49,089 nt of DNA from Gammaproteobacteria bacterium. GTDB lineage: Bacteria > Pseudomonadota > Gammaproteobacteria > JAJDOJ01. The stretch lies in assembly GCA_026984215.1 (NCBI GenBank), contig JALSSO010000045.1, positions 24,001 through 73,089 of the forward strand. Reading direction: 5' to 3'. A program made the translations under genes and the position numbers. Positions within the stretch are counted from its first letter, which is position 1; each line of letters starts with the position of its first letter. Below are positions 17,799 to 27,735 of the stretch, piece after piece. The notes beneath the pieces were generated by a model that was not told the origin of the DNA, ran no database searches, and was given only the letters and a program-made list of their open reading frames with translations.

Positions 17799-17838
17799 GG
17801 CCGGGTGCGTGGTATCACGCCCCCGGCCTCTTCTTTTC
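17799..17838 (+). terminator. Rho-independent terminator after ccoP
   Basis: GGCCGGG (17799-17805) pairs with CCCGGCC (17822-17828). A mismatch and an inner GCGTG/CACGC stem close a GTAT loop, and TCTTCTTTTC follows. This should separate ccoNOQP from the genes downstream, or only partly reduce their expression. Confidence 0.85.
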
Positions 17839-17884
17839 TCCCGAACGCCCGTGGCCGGGGCCCTAATCTGGAGTGATTCCGTAT

Positions 17885-18154
17885 ATGGCAGAACCCAGCG
17901 AGATCCCTACCATTCAAAAGGTCGTGGCCGTGCTCTGGCCGTCCTTTCTGACGGCGGGTGTGACGACCGTTCTGGTATTCACTTTCTTTGATCCACTGGA
18001 GGTGTTCTCTTGCGTGGGCGGTCCCGAACTCAGCCGCCTGGGCGCTTACACGGTTGGATTTTTCTTCTTCTGGGTGGTCAATGCCGTGGCTTGCCTGTTG
18101 TCAATGTACTTCTGCAAGCCGTGCCATAAAGTGAGGCGGTCGTTAACTCATTGA
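17885..18154 (+). CDS. Hypothetical 89-aa membrane protein with C-terminal CxxCH
   Basis: I do not recognise this family. The product has two predicted membrane helices (about 13-35 and 53-76), a short loop with Cys43, and ends FCKPCHKVRR, a CxxCH motif at 77-81. Arginines and lysine next to this motif suggest a cytoplasmic C-terminus, where covalent heme attachment would not be expected. Metal (copper) binding is therefore an alternative. It sits between the ccoP terminator and ccoG in the oxidase locus. GGAG at 17870-17873 is 11 nt before ATG 17885; GTG 17873 is a possible earlier start. Confidence 0.72.
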   Translation: MAEPSEIPTIQKVVAVLWPSFLTAGVTTVLVFTFFDPLEVFSCVGGPELSRLGAYTVGFFFFWVVNAVACLLSMYFCKPCHKVRRSLTH

Positions 18155-18184
18155 TTTCTCAACATAGAATGTAAGGGAATCTCC

Positions 18185-19609
18185 ATGCAGCAGAAAGCGG
18201 CCACGGCGAAGAAGGGCAGGGCGGCGCAGCAAGACGCGCAGCTCCAACAGGAGCTGTATGCCAAGCGCCAGAAAATTTACCCGCGCGAGGTACACGGGGT
18301 TTTCGCGCGCCTTCGCGTCGCCGCGGTCTTCGCGCTGCTCGGCATCTACTACGGACTGCCGTGGCTGAAGTGGCAGGGCAGGCAGGCGGTCCTGCTGGAT
18401 CTGCCCAACCGCCAGTTCCATTTCTTTGGCATCACCTTCTGGCCACAGGACTTCTTTTTCCTGGCCGCCCTGCTGGCCATCGCGGCCCTTTCGCTGTTTT
18501 TCTTCACGGCGCTGGCGGGACGGCTGTGGTGCGGCTACGCGTGCCCGCAGACGGTGTGGACCGAAGTTTTCCTCTGGATCGAACGCAAGATCGAGGGTGA
18601 TCGACCCAAGCAGATCAAGCTGGACAAGGCGCCCTGGACACCGAAGAAACTGGCCATCAAGGGGGCCAAACATCTCGTCTGGCTCGCGTTTTCCCTCTAT
18701 ACCGGCTTCACGTTCGTGGGTTATTTCACGCCCATCGACGATCTGGCCGTGCGCTTCATCCATTTCGACACCGGTCCCTGGGAGACGTTCTGGATCTTCT
18801 TCTATGGTTTCGCCACCTACGGCAATGCCGGTTGGTTGCGCGAGCAGGTGTGTATCTATATGTGTCCCTATGCGCGCTTCCAAAGCGCCATGTTCGACAA
18901 GGACACGTTGATCATCTCGTATGACGAGAAACGCGGCGAGCCTCGGGGCAGCCGCAAGCGAGGCGTCGACCCGCGCGAGCTGGGATTGGGGGACTGCATC
19001 GACTGCACCCTGTGCGTACAGGTCTGCCCCACGGGCATCGACATCCGTGACGGCCTGCAGTACGAGTGCATCGGCTGTGCCGCATGCATCGACGTGTGCG
19101 ACCAGGTCATGGAAAAGATGGGTTATCCCAAGGGCCTGATCCGGTACACCACCGAACGGGCCATGGAAGGCGAAAAGACGCACATTCTGCGCCCGCGCGT
19201 GGTCGTCTACGCGGTCCTGCTCTTGATCCTGTTCTCGGGGCTCGTGTACGCCGTCCTGACGCGTGTTCCCGCCGAGCTCGACGTGATCCGAGACCGCATG
19301 TCACTCTATCGGGAGACAGAGGAGGGTCTGGTCGAAAACAGTTATACGCTGAAGATCGCCAACCAGGACTCCAAACCGCACACCTACCGGATCTCTATCA
19401 AGGGGCTGGAGGGTGCCCAGCTCATCAATCCATACGGCGAGATCGAGGTTCAGCCGGGAGAGGTCAAGAACGTGCCGGTGCGCGTGGCCGTCGATCCGGG
19501 GGACCTGCGGCGTCCGAGCTCGAAACTGGAGTTCATCCTGGAGGCCGTGGACGATCCCTCGATCCGTATCCAGGAAGACTCCCGGTTCCTCGGCCCGGTC
19601 GTAAGATAA
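18185..19609 (+). CDS. ccoG: cbb3 oxidase accessory protein CcoG (polyferredoxin-like)
   Basis: CcoG/RdxA/FixG is a membrane-bound iron-sulfur protein; its family is reported to reduce Cu2+ to Cu+ during cbb3 assembly. The 474-aa product has about five membrane segments, CGYACPQTVWTE and CIYMCPYARFQS. Two 4Fe-4S cysteine clusters follow (CIDCTLCVQVCPTGID; CIGCAACIDVCDQ), then a C-terminal Ig-like periplasmic domain from about residue 370. AAGGGA precedes the ATG. It is followed after 15 bp by ccoH. Confidence 0.95.
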   Translation: MQQKAATAKKGRAAQQDAQLQQELYAKRQKIYPREVHGVFARLRVAAVFALLGIYYGLPWLKWQGRQAVLLDLPNRQFHFFGITFWPQDFFFLAALLAIAALSLFFFTALAGRLWCGYACPQTVWTEVFLWIERKIEGDRPKQIKLDKAPWTPKKLAIKGAKHLVWLAFSLYTGFTFVGYFTPIDDLAVRFIHFDTGPWETFWIFFYGFATYGNAGWLREQVCIYMCPYARFQSAMFDKDTLIISYDEKRGEPRGSRKRGVDPRELGLGDCIDCTLCVQVCPTGIDIRDGLQYECIGCAACIDVCDQVMEKMGYPKGLIRYTTERAMEGEKTHILRPRVVVYAVLLLILFSGLVYAVLTRVPAELDVIRDRMSLYRETEEGLVENSYTLKIANQDSKPHTYRISIKGLEGAQLINPYGEIEVQPGEVKNVPVRVAVDPGDLRRPSSKLEFILEAVDDPSIRIQEDSRFLGPVVR

Positions 19610-19624
19610 AAGGGAGTTGGAACC

Positions 19625-20146
19625 ATGCACGAACTGGCCATGAGGCACCAGTCCACGTCCAGATCCTGGTACCGGCATTTCTGGGTCTGGTTCGTGATCG
19701 CCATACCGGTGGCAGCCATGTTCATGGGCTTCACCACCCTGTATTACGCGGTCAGTACCTCAGACGGCCTGGTCGTCGACGACTATTACCAGGCGGGCCT
19801 GGCGATCAACCGTACGCTGGACCGGGATCGTCGGGCTGCGGAGCTGGGTTTGGTGGCCCGGGTCTCGATCCAGGCGGGCGAGGCCGGTTGGATTCAAGTC
19901 GTGTTGGATGGGGTACAACCGGAGAAACTGCGGATCCGCCTGATGCACCCGACGCTGGCGGACCAGGACGTTGAGCTAGTGGTCCCGAGGGGGGCGGACG
20001 GGCGCTTTAGGGGGGATGCTTCCATCCGTGTTCCCGGATTCTGGTATGTGCTTCTGGAACCGGCCACCGACGCGGACTGGCGCTTGCTGGGGCGGATCCG
20101 GCTGCCGGAACAGGGTTTTGTAGAGATCCGGCCGCGAGGTTCCTGA
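19625..20146 (+). CDS. ccoH: FixH-family protein, CcoH
   Basis: This 173-aa protein has an N-terminal membrane segment (FWVWFVIAIPVAAMFMGFTTL), the FixH hallmark DDYYQAGLAINRTLDRD and a periplasmic beta-rich domain. CcoH binds and stabilises CcoN and CcoP during oxidase assembly. An AAGGGAG ribosome binding site precedes it, and its placement directly after ccoG is the usual ccoGH order. Confidence 0.92.
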   Translation: MHELAMRHQSTSRSWYRHFWVWFVIAIPVAAMFMGFTTLYYAVSTSDGLVVDDYYQAGLAINRTLDRDRRAAELGLVARVSIQAGEAGWIQVVLDGVQPEKLRIRLMHPTLADQDVELVVPRGADGRFRGDASIRVPGFWYVLLEPATDADWRLLGRIRLPEQGFVEIRPRGS

Positions 20147-20208
20147 AGCTGAGCGCGGCGGGTCTGACGGCGGCTCGGCGCGACTCCGCGAGGCGGCGGA
20201 ATACGATC

Positions 20209-20940
20209 ATGACGGTGTCCTTCCTTCAGGAAGCGGGCGTGTTCACGGCACTGACCATCGGGCTGCTGGGATCGGTGCATTGCATCGGGATGTGTGGCGG
20301 CATCATGGGAGCGCTGACTGTGGGGGCGCCCCGCGGGGAACGGGCCCGCATGATCGGATATGCGCTTGCGTACAATCTGGGTCGGATCACCAGCTACGGC
20401 ATCGCTGGCGCCATCGCGGGTTTCATCGGCACCCGTTTCTTCGGCCTGATCTCCTCGACTCATGCGCACTGGATCGCCCTGGTGGCGGCCGGTGGTTTCA
20501 TGATCGCGCTGGGACTCTATCTGATCGGCTGGACACGGCTCCTCGCCCCTGTCGAGCGGGCCGGAGGCGTGTTGTGGCGCCGCGTCGAACCGGTGGCGCG
20601 GCGGTTGCTGCCGGTGCGCTCGTTGGGTCATGCATTGGGGTTGGGTCTGCTCTGGGGCTGGTTGCCCTGCGGACTCGTCTATTCGGCGCTTGTGCTCGCG
20701 CTGGCTTCGGGAGATCCGCTGCTCGGCGGGCTGTTCATGGTGGCCTTTGGGCTGGGGACCCTCCCCATGGTGCTCACGCTGGGTGCCGCGGCACGGTGGC
20801 TGGCCAGCCTCACGCGCAGTCACTGGGTTCGACGAGTGGCCGGCGGGGCGATCGTCGCCCTCGGGGTGCTCACGGTGGTGGCGCCCCAATGGCTTCCCAT
20901 CCACTCTCCTGCCAGCCAAGCGTTCTGCTCAACACCTTAA
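20209..20940 (+). CDS. SafE/TauE-like membrane protein of cbb3 oxidase loci (UreH-TM family)
   Basis: The 243-aa protein has six or more membrane helices and the signature GSVHCIGMCGG near residue 23, plus LLWGWLPCGLVYSAL. This is the sulfite-exporter/UreH transmembrane family that is regularly encoded after ccoGH. The paired Cys/Met motifs recall DsbD/CcdA-type proteins, and a copper-delivery role in oxidase biogenesis has been proposed for the family. Sulfite export is less likely despite the name. It lies 62 bp after ccoH and is the last gene of the locus. Confidence 0.85.
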   Translation: MTVSFLQEAGVFTALTIGLLGSVHCIGMCGGIMGALTVGAPRGERARMIGYALAYNLGRITSYGIAGAIAGFIGTRFFGLISSTHAHWIALVAAGGFMIALGLYLIGWTRLLAPVERAGGVLWRRVEPVARRLLPVRSLGHALGLGLLWGWLPCGLVYSALVLALASGDPLLGGLFMVAFGLGTLPMVLTLGAAARWLASLTRSHWVRRVAGGAIVALGVLTVVAPQWLPIHSPASQAFCSTP

Positions 20941-21254
20941 AGGGGGCGGGAACGCCTTATCTGGGTGGGTATCGGAAGGATTCCGACTGGAGCCGCCAAG
21001 TGCGCTTGTCGAGAGTCGCGCCACTGGCGGTTCATCTCGTCGTCACGCTAGTCTCGCAGCGGTATTCGGCCGCAGCGCGACGGACCGCTCCCCTGGGCCT
21101 CTTGCGATGAGGTCCCGCTCACCACCACATGGCGGCGCGAGTCAAAGCATGCCCTCCTCGCGTCTCGTCCGTGTCCCGATTTGGGGTCTGCACAAAAAAA
21201 GCCGGGCACCTCGCGGTGCCCGGCCTTTCTGCGAACAAAGCCGATCCGGGACGA
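20941..21254. other. Intergenic region between the cco locus and aprA
   Basis: This 314-bp gap lies between convergent genes. It holds the aprBA terminator on the minus strand; I see no gene, promoter or repeat in the rest, and the small inverted repeat CGGAA/TTCCG near 20975 is weak. Confidence 0.6.
21194..21224 (-). terminator. Rho-independent terminator of aprBA
   Basis: On the minus strand, GCCGGGCACC pairs perfectly with GGTGCCCGGC (10 bp, 4-nt loop) and runs into seven T residues, 30 nt after the aprA stop. On the plus strand the hairpin is followed by CTTTCT, so it may also stop transcription from the cco side. Confidence 0.93.
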
Positions 21255-23228
21255 TCAGACTTCCGAGCCGGGGCGGTGAATACCTTCCGGCTCCTCGTCC
21301 GTGGGCTTGATGAGCTGCACATACTTCACCTTCTTCAGCTTCCACTCACCCGTGTGCCGATCGAAGGTGGAGTTCACGAAGCACTTCCAGTTCTCGTCGT
21401 CGATGTTCTGGAAGTCCATCCGGTAGTAGTAACCCGGGTAACGGGACTCTTCGCGGAACTTGATGTGCTTCATGTGTGCGTACGCCGCAATGAGGCGGTG
21501 ATAGTTCTCCCAAGCGCGCAGCAGCTCGTGCAGGTCCTTGGCGCGCATCTTGAGGGAGTCCTCGCGCAACATCTCCAGCTTGCGCTCGGCCACCTCCATC
21601 ATCTTGGCGTTGGTCTGATACCAAGTGGACACGCCACCCACATACTCGTCCATGATCTTCTGAAGCCGGAACTGGAACATCCGCGGCGTGATGTAGTGCG
21701 GGTTCACATCGATTGCCGTGGTGTAGTCCTTGTGCTCCAGGAAGTTCTTCACCGGACGATAGATCTCTTCGATGATCTCGTCCACTGGACGGGCCAGTTC
21801 GGGCTTCCAGTCCTTGTTGTCCAGCACGAACTTGACCATGGCCTTGGCTGCGATGCGCCCCTCGGCGTGCGAACCCGAGGAGAACTTGTGGCCGGAGGCG
21901 CCCACACCGTCACCGGCGGTGAACAGCCCCTTGACCGTGGTCATGCGGTTGTAACCCCAGTGGTAGTGGTCCGGCGTGCCAGGCAGATCTTCGGGACCGG
22001 AAACCCACAGTCCGGCGCAGCCGGCATGCGAGCCGAGCAGGTAGGGTTCGGTGGGCATCAGCTCGGACATCTCCTTGTCGGGCTCGATGTTCTCGCCGGC
22101 CCATACGCCGCACTGCCCGATGGTCATGTCCAGGAAGTCTTCCCAGGCCTCGGCCTCGAGATGCTTGATTTCCTTGGGCGTCATGTTCTTGGCCAGCTCG
22201 GCCATGGCCGTGGGGGTGTCCATGAAGATGGGGCCCCGGCCTTCTTTCATCTCCTTCATCATGAGATGGTTGCGCAGGCAGGTGCCCATCTTGTAACCCT
22301 GGGCGTAGGCGTCATAGCCGTAGTTGGCCAGATCCTCGTAGTTCTTGGCCTGGTAGTCCTCGCCGAAGGCGTTGATGGCCTTGGCCTTGAACAGCAGGAA
22401 CCACGCGCCGACCGGGCCATAGCCGTCCTTGAAGCGGGCGGGCACGAAGCGGTTCTCCATGAGGGTCATCTCGGCGCCGGCCTCGGCGGCCATGGCATAG
22501 GTGGAGCCGGCGTTCCACACCGGGTACCACGCGCGGCCCATGCCTTCGCCCACCGAACGCGGACGGAACACGTTCACCGCACCGCCGCAGACCAGCAGGC
22601 AGCACTTGAACTTGTAGACGTAGACCTTGTCCTCGCGAACCGAGAATCCGGCGGCCCCGGCCACACGGTTGGGGTCGTTCTTGTCGTTCTCGAGACGGAC
22701 GATGAACACACGCTCCTGGATGTTCTCGGTCCCCAGCGCCTTCTTGGCGGCCTCGGCGACGATCCACTTGTAGGACTCGCCGTTGATCATGATCTGCCAG
22801 CGCCCGGAGCGCACCGGCTTGCCGCCTTCCTTCAGGGGCTTGCCCTCATCGCCCGGCTGCTTCCAGATCGGCAGGCCCCACTTCTCGAAGTTGTGCACGG
22901 AGTCGTCCACGTGACGGCCCACGTCATAGACCAGGTCCTCGCGGACGATGCCCATCAGGTCGCCACGCACGTACCGCACGTAATCGGCCGGGTCGTTCTC
23001 ACCCATGTAGGTGTTGATGGCGGACAGTCCCTGCGCCACCGCCCCGGAGCGGTCCAGCGCGGCCTTGTCCACCAGCTTCACCTTGATGTCCACGCCCTGC
23101 TGCTTCGCGGCGTCGACCCACTTCATGATCTCGAAAGCGGCGCCGCAGGCCGCCATGCCGCCGCCGATGATGAGGATATCGACCTCCTCCTCGATCACCT
23201 CGGGATTTCCAAACACGTATTCGCTCAT
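21255..23228 (-). CDS. aprA: Adenylylsulfate (APS) reductase alpha subunit
   Basis: AprA is the FAD subunit of dissimilatory APS reductase, which in sulfur oxidisers runs in reverse, joining sulfite and AMP to form APS in the cytoplasm. The 657-aa product has the FAD motif DILIIGGGMAACGAAFE, the conserved DRSGAVAQGLSAINTYMG, RNHLMMKEM, and SGSHAEGRIAAKAM near the end of the flavin domain. Length and motifs are full. GAGGA precedes the ATG. It follows aprB by 115 bp and is terminated directly afterwards. No sat, aprM or qmoABC is in the window, so the membrane partner must be elsewhere. Confidence 0.97.
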   Translation of the reverse strand: MSEYVFGNPEVIEEEVDILIIGGGMAACGAAFEIMKWVDAAKQQGVDIKVKLVDKAALDRSGAVAQGLSAINTYMGENDPADYVRYVRGDLMGIVREDLVYDVGRHVDDSVHNFEKWGLPIWKQPGDEGKPLKEGGKPVRSGRWQIMINGESYKWIVAEAAKKALGTENIQERVFIVRLENDKNDPNRVAGAAGFSVREDKVYVYKFKCCLLVCGGAVNVFRPRSVGEGMGRAWYPVWNAGSTYAMAAEAGAEMTLMENRFVPARFKDGYGPVGAWFLLFKAKAINAFGEDYQAKNYEDLANYGYDAYAQGYKMGTCLRNHLMMKEMKEGRGPIFMDTPTAMAELAKNMTPKEIKHLEAEAWEDFLDMTIGQCGVWAGENIEPDKEMSELMPTEPYLLGSHAGCAGLWVSGPEDLPGTPDHYHWGYNRMTTVKGLFTAGDGVGASGHKFSSGSHAEGRIAAKAMVKFVLDNKDWKPELARPVDEIIEEIYRPVKNFLEHKDYTTAIDVNPHYITPRMFQFRLQKIMDEYVGGVSTWYQTNAKMMEVAERKLEMLREDSLKMRAKDLHELLRAWENYHRLIAAYAHMKHIKFREESRYPGYYYRMDFQNIDDENWKCFVNSTFDRHTGEWKLKKVKYVQLIKPTDEEPEGIHRPGSEV

Positions 23229-23343
23229 AACTGCTTGTCCTCGAAAAACATTCCACGCACCGGCGGATGAATGACCCGCCGGAGTCCAAATGACGCCGGC
23301 CGGCGAGACCGGAATCTCGCCCGCTACGATCGCCGCGCGATGC

Positions 23344-23808
23344 TCAACCCGCGACGAACTGGCTCATATCGCAGCTGTGCGTGCCCTTGGTGAAGAGCGT
23401 GCTGTGATCGGCGATCTCGTCGAGCACCGCGTCCGGCTCGCCGCCATAGGGGTCCGCCGAGCCTTCCGGAGTGGTGCGGATGGGGAACTTGAAGCGCTTC
23501 ATGGTGCCGTTGCGGAACTTGATGGTCCACATGATGGAGTCCGTGCCACGCAGCGGCTGCACCTGTGCGCCCAGGGGCACCACGTCCGCATAGTGACGGC
23601 ACTCGATGGCCTGCTGAGGACAGATCTTGACGCAGGAGTAGCATTCCCAGCACTGATCCGGCTCTTGGTTGTACGCCTTCATGGCCCAGCCCGTCTCGCT
23701 TCCGTCCTTGTCCAGGCGCATCAGATCGTGCGGGCAGATGTACATGCAGGCGGTCTTGTCCTGACCCTTGCAGCCGTCGCATTTGTCGGTGCGTACGTAA
23801 GTTGGCAT
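23344..23808 (-). CDS. aprB: Adenylylsulfate (APS) reductase beta subunit
   Basis: The 154-aa iron-sulfur subunit carries two 4Fe-4S clusters, with cysteines in DKCDGCKGQDKTACMYICP and in QCWECYSCVKICP. Its C-terminal tail wraps around AprA. It relays two electrons between the FAD and the membrane acceptor. It is the first gene of a two-gene operon, with GAAGGAG 10 nt before the ATG, and is divergent from the Ig-like protein gene. Confidence 0.97.
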   Translation of the reverse strand: MPTYVRTDKCDGCKGQDKTACMYICPHDLMRLDKDGSETGWAMKAYNQEPDQCWECYSCVKICPQQAIECRHYADVVPLGAQVQPLRGTDSIMWTIKFRNGTMKRFKFPIRTTPEGSADPYGGEPDAVLDEIADHSTLFTKGTHSCDMSQFVAG

Positions 23809-24142
23809 GACTCTAGGTCTCCTTCGTCGTTGGCAAAGCCGCTCTCCGGGGCGTCGAAGAGCATGAAACTGGCGTGGTGCCGGCGGGAGCTGCGCGGCGT
23901 CGCGAGGTCAGCCCCGGCAGCCGCGTGCACGCACCCCGGCCCAGTGTCGAGCAGAAGAAACATATCGGTGAACCGCGGCCAAGCCAAATAGTTATTGCTT
24001 TGAAAGACATAAACCCGGCTTATCTGGGAGTTTTTCCGAAGGCCGCTGTCGTCGTTCGGCCGTTCGTCGGGAAACCGTTGAAAAGTGTGCGCTACATCAC
24101 ATAATTGGGGCCTTTCGGTGAGCGAGGTGGGAAATTTGTACC
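23809..24142. other. Divergent intergenic region aprB / Ig-like protein
   Basis: This 334-bp region must hold the aprBA promoter on the minus strand. An AT-rich patch at about 23985-24012 is a candidate, but no hexamer pair is convincing. The plus strand has a good sigma70 promoter (listed separately). No gene is seen. Confidence 0.55.
24078..24105 (+). promoter_or_regulatory. Sigma70-type promoter of the Ig-like protein gene
   Basis: TTGAAA (24078-24083) and CATAAT (24100-24105) each match five of six consensus positions and are 16 bp apart. The predicted start near 24112 leaves a leader of about 30 nt to ATG 24143. Confidence 0.6.
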
Positions 24143-24835
24143 ATGAGTAACGATGGGGCGCAGGGGTCGCGGAGATCGAGACGGGGTCGCCGGAGATGGT
24201 TCGATGCAGTCGGTGGGCCGATGATCCTGTTGGTGGGCGGGTTGATGAGTTTCGGCGGTTCCGCATGGGGAGGAACCACCGTGTTGAAGGCGCGCCCGGA
24301 CTGGGCCTCAGTCGACGCCGGTCGGCGGGTGCGGGTGGATGTGCTCGCCAACGACCGGGGGGTGTTGCGAAAGAGGGCGCGTGTGAAGATCGTGCAGCGC
24401 CCCAGGCGCGGCGTGGCCTTCGTGACCGGTGGGAAGAAGGTGCTCTACGAGGCGCCGAAGGGCTTCCGGGGGAAGGAGACGTTCGTCTATCGCGTCTGGG
24501 ACGGGAAAGGCCGCGTGTCCAAGGCGACGGTGACCGTCAAGGTGCGGTGCCGTCGGTGCCGGCCGGCGCCGAAAAAGCTGCGGCTCACCTGGTCGCCCGC
24601 CCGGGGTGCCGTCTCCTATTACGAGGTCCTGTTCGGTACCCGGCCCGGCAACACGGACGTGCCGGTGAAAACCAAGACGCCCACGCGGAAGAACGCCGCG
24701 CGGCAGGAGGTCTTGCTCGCGCTCGGCACGGAGGTGCCCGCGGAGCCGGGCGATCGGGTGTGCTTCCGGGTTCGCGCCGTGGCGCACACCGGTGCCTCAG
24801 CCAAGTCCAAGCCCAAGTGCACCGTCATCCGGTGA
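24143..24835 (+). CDS. Secreted protein with Ig-like (Big_9/cadherin-like) and FN3-like domains
   Basis: This 230-aa protein has a basic N-terminus and a hydrophobic segment (about 24-40) ending in SAWG, consistent with a signal peptide. Residues about 48-130 form an Ig-like repeat of the kind with VDVLANDRG, YEAPKGFRGKETFVYRVWD and KATVTVKV, common in adhesins. Residues about 138-230 look like a fibronectin type III domain. The domains suggest an exported binding or structural protein; the ligand is unknown. It stands alone, divergent from aprBA and upstream of groES, and is rich in Arg and Lys. Confidence 0.7.
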   Translation: MSNDGAQGSRRSRRGRRRWFDAVGGPMILLVGGLMSFGGSAWGGTTVLKARPDWASVDAGRRVRVDVLANDRGVLRKRARVKIVQRPRRGVAFVTGGKKVLYEAPKGFRGKETFVYRVWDGKGRVSKATVTVKVRCRRCRPAPKKLRLTWSPARGAVSYYEVLFGTRPGNTDVPVKTKTPTRKNAARQEVLLALGTEVPAEPGDRVCFRVRAVAHTGASAKSKPKCTVIR

Positions 24836-25061
24836 AGTGGGAGCGTTCCCATCCGGGGCATTCGTCCGGGTGAGTCCCAGGGATTGAGTCTTTCAGGGGG
24901 CTCCCATCTCCCCGGCTGAGGCGATCGGTCACATGGGGTACCGCCCTGCGGATGCTCGTTCGGTTTGACTGCTCCCGCGCGCGGTGGGCCGGATGTCCCC
25001 TCCCTTGCGACGCTTCTGGGGCGCGTTCCGCATCGCCACGCATCCTCTTTGGTCTTCTGCG

Positions 25062-25203
25062 GGCTTGCCTGACCGTTGAAGAACGACCGCGAAACCCCTC
25101 TGCCGCGTTGCGTGTTGCTCGCTTCCACGCCGATCTCCTCGATCTATCTCGGTCGCTGCGCTGCGTGTGCCTTGCATCCGGGTGCCTCGTGACGTTTTTC
25201 AAC
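25062..25203 (-). repeat. Dispersed structured repeat, copy B
   Basis: Read on the minus strand, this starts GTTGAAAAACG (25193-25203) and ends near GTTCTTCAAC (25075-25084), giving near-perfect inverted termini about 130 bp apart. Internal blocks TGCAAGGC, CGCAGCGCAGC then ACCGAG, GGAAGCGAGC and GCAACGCGGC occur in the same order as in copy A at 13767-13900. It lies about 130 bp upstream of the groESL promoter, in the opposite direction to transcription. Confidence 0.68.
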
Positions 25204-25330
25204 ACGAATTCAAGGGGTCCGTGGATGCAGACTGGATATGTTCCCTTCCGATTCGTTCCTCGAGGGCTTGGAAGGAGCGCTCCCACCCCCCATATGATCT
25301 CCCGCCGGGAGCATCCCAGAGCCGCCGATC

Positions 25331-25358
25331 TTGACAGGTCGTCAAATGGACCTATATT
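25331..25358 (+). promoter_or_regulatory. groESL sigma70-type promoter
   Basis: A perfect -35 TTGACA (25331-25336) and a -10 TATATT (25353-25358) are 16 bp apart. The predicted transcription start near 25365 falls inside the CIRCE operator, so bound HrcA would block initiation. A strong sigma32 -10 (CCCCAT) is not visible. Confidence 0.82.
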
Positions 25359-25360
25359 TA

Positions 25361-25387
25361 TCAGCACTCGGCAATGGCGAGTGCTGA
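25361..25387 (+). promoter_or_regulatory. CIRCE element (HrcA operator)
   Basis: TCAGCACTC (25361-25369), nine bases, GAGTGCTGA (25379-25387) is a perfect inverted repeat differing by one base per arm from the CIRCE consensus TTAGCACTC-N9-GAGTGCTAA. HrcA should bind here and repress groESL until heat shock. Confidence 0.95.
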
Positions 25388-25470
25388 TAACGTGCCGCGG
25401 TGCCGTGCGCGCACTGCCGTAGCCGATCCCATCGACTTGCGAACACAAAGACGAGAGGAGTTCAGAACTC

Positions 25471-25761
25471 ATGAAGATTCGCCCATTGCATGACCGCGTC
25501 GTCATCAAGCGCATGGAAGAGGAGCGTACCAGCCCCGGGGGCATCGTGATCCCGGACACGGCGGCCGAGAAGCCGATCAAGGGCGAGGTGATCGCCGTGG
25601 GCAACGGCAAGATTCTGGAGAACGGCGAGGTGCGCCCCCTGGACGTCAAGGTCGGCGACAAGGTGCTGTTCGGGAAGTACTCGGGCACCGAGGTCAAGGT
25701 CGAGGGTGAGGACCTCCTCGTCATGCGTGAGGACGACATCATGGCGGTGATCGAAGGCTGA
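25471..25761 (+). CDS. groES: Co-chaperonin GroES
   Basis: The 96-aa heptameric lid of the GroEL folding chamber is recognised by [14 protein letters not shown], the mobile loop [15 protein letters not shown] and the C-terminal [17 protein letters not shown] precedes the ATG. It is the first gene of the HrcA-controlled groESL operon, 62 bp before groEL. Confidence 0.98.
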   Translation: MKIRPLHDRVVIKRMEEERTSPGGIVIPDTAAEKPIKGEVIAVGNGKILENGEVRPLDVKVGDKVLFGKYSGTEVKVEGEDLLVMREDDIMAVIEG

Positions 25762-25820
25762 TCGCCACGCTCTACCCACGCCACAACAGACGAATCTCAA
25801 ACCGAGGAAAGGTCAAGTAA

Positions 25821-27464
<1,644 letters not shown>

Positions 27465-27495
27465 GTCGTTCCGGACCAGCCAGATCGACTGGTGA

Positions 27496-27529
27496 GAAGG
27501 GCCCCGCTTGCAGCGGGGCCCTTCTTTTT
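27496..27529 (+). terminator. Rho-independent terminator of groESL
   Basis: A 13-bp perfect stem, GAAGGGCCCCGCT (27496-27508) with its complement (27512-27524), has a 3-nt loop and is followed by TTTTT. Confidence 0.95.
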
Positions 27530-27735
27530 GGCGGAATGCGGGTTGCCTACCTCCCCGAACCAGTAACGGTGGAGGGCGGTGGGTTCACCGTAACCGGTGC
27601 GGCTATACAAGCCACGGGCTTGCTGCCAGTATTGCAACTCATGCAGAGTCGTTCGGCAATGTCCGGCAATGAAGGCCTCCGACGAGTGGAGTCTGTGTCC
27701 GGGACGGCGATCGCCGGCAGGGGCCTGGGTCGCGC

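Larger units (their letters stand above)
24836..25470. other. Intergenic region upstream of groES
   Basis: This 635-bp gap holds no convincing gene. It contains copy B of the structured repeat (25062-25203) and the groESL promoter with a CIRCE element (25331-25387). Open frames here, such as one at 24952-25422, lack family similarity and run through these elements. Confidence 0.65.

Noticed and set aside
18151..18162. FNR-like TTGAT...CAA upstream of ccoG
   Set aside because: The half-sites are only 2 nt apart instead of 4, so it does not fit the FNR/ANR dyad.
21129..23270. 713-aa open frame antisense to aprA
   Set aside because: Shadow of aprA; composition and lack of motifs show it is non-coding.
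23985..24012. AT-rich patch as aprBA promoter
   Set aside because: Only weak hexamers (TTTATG/TATTTG) at 17 bp; not strong enough to call a promoter.
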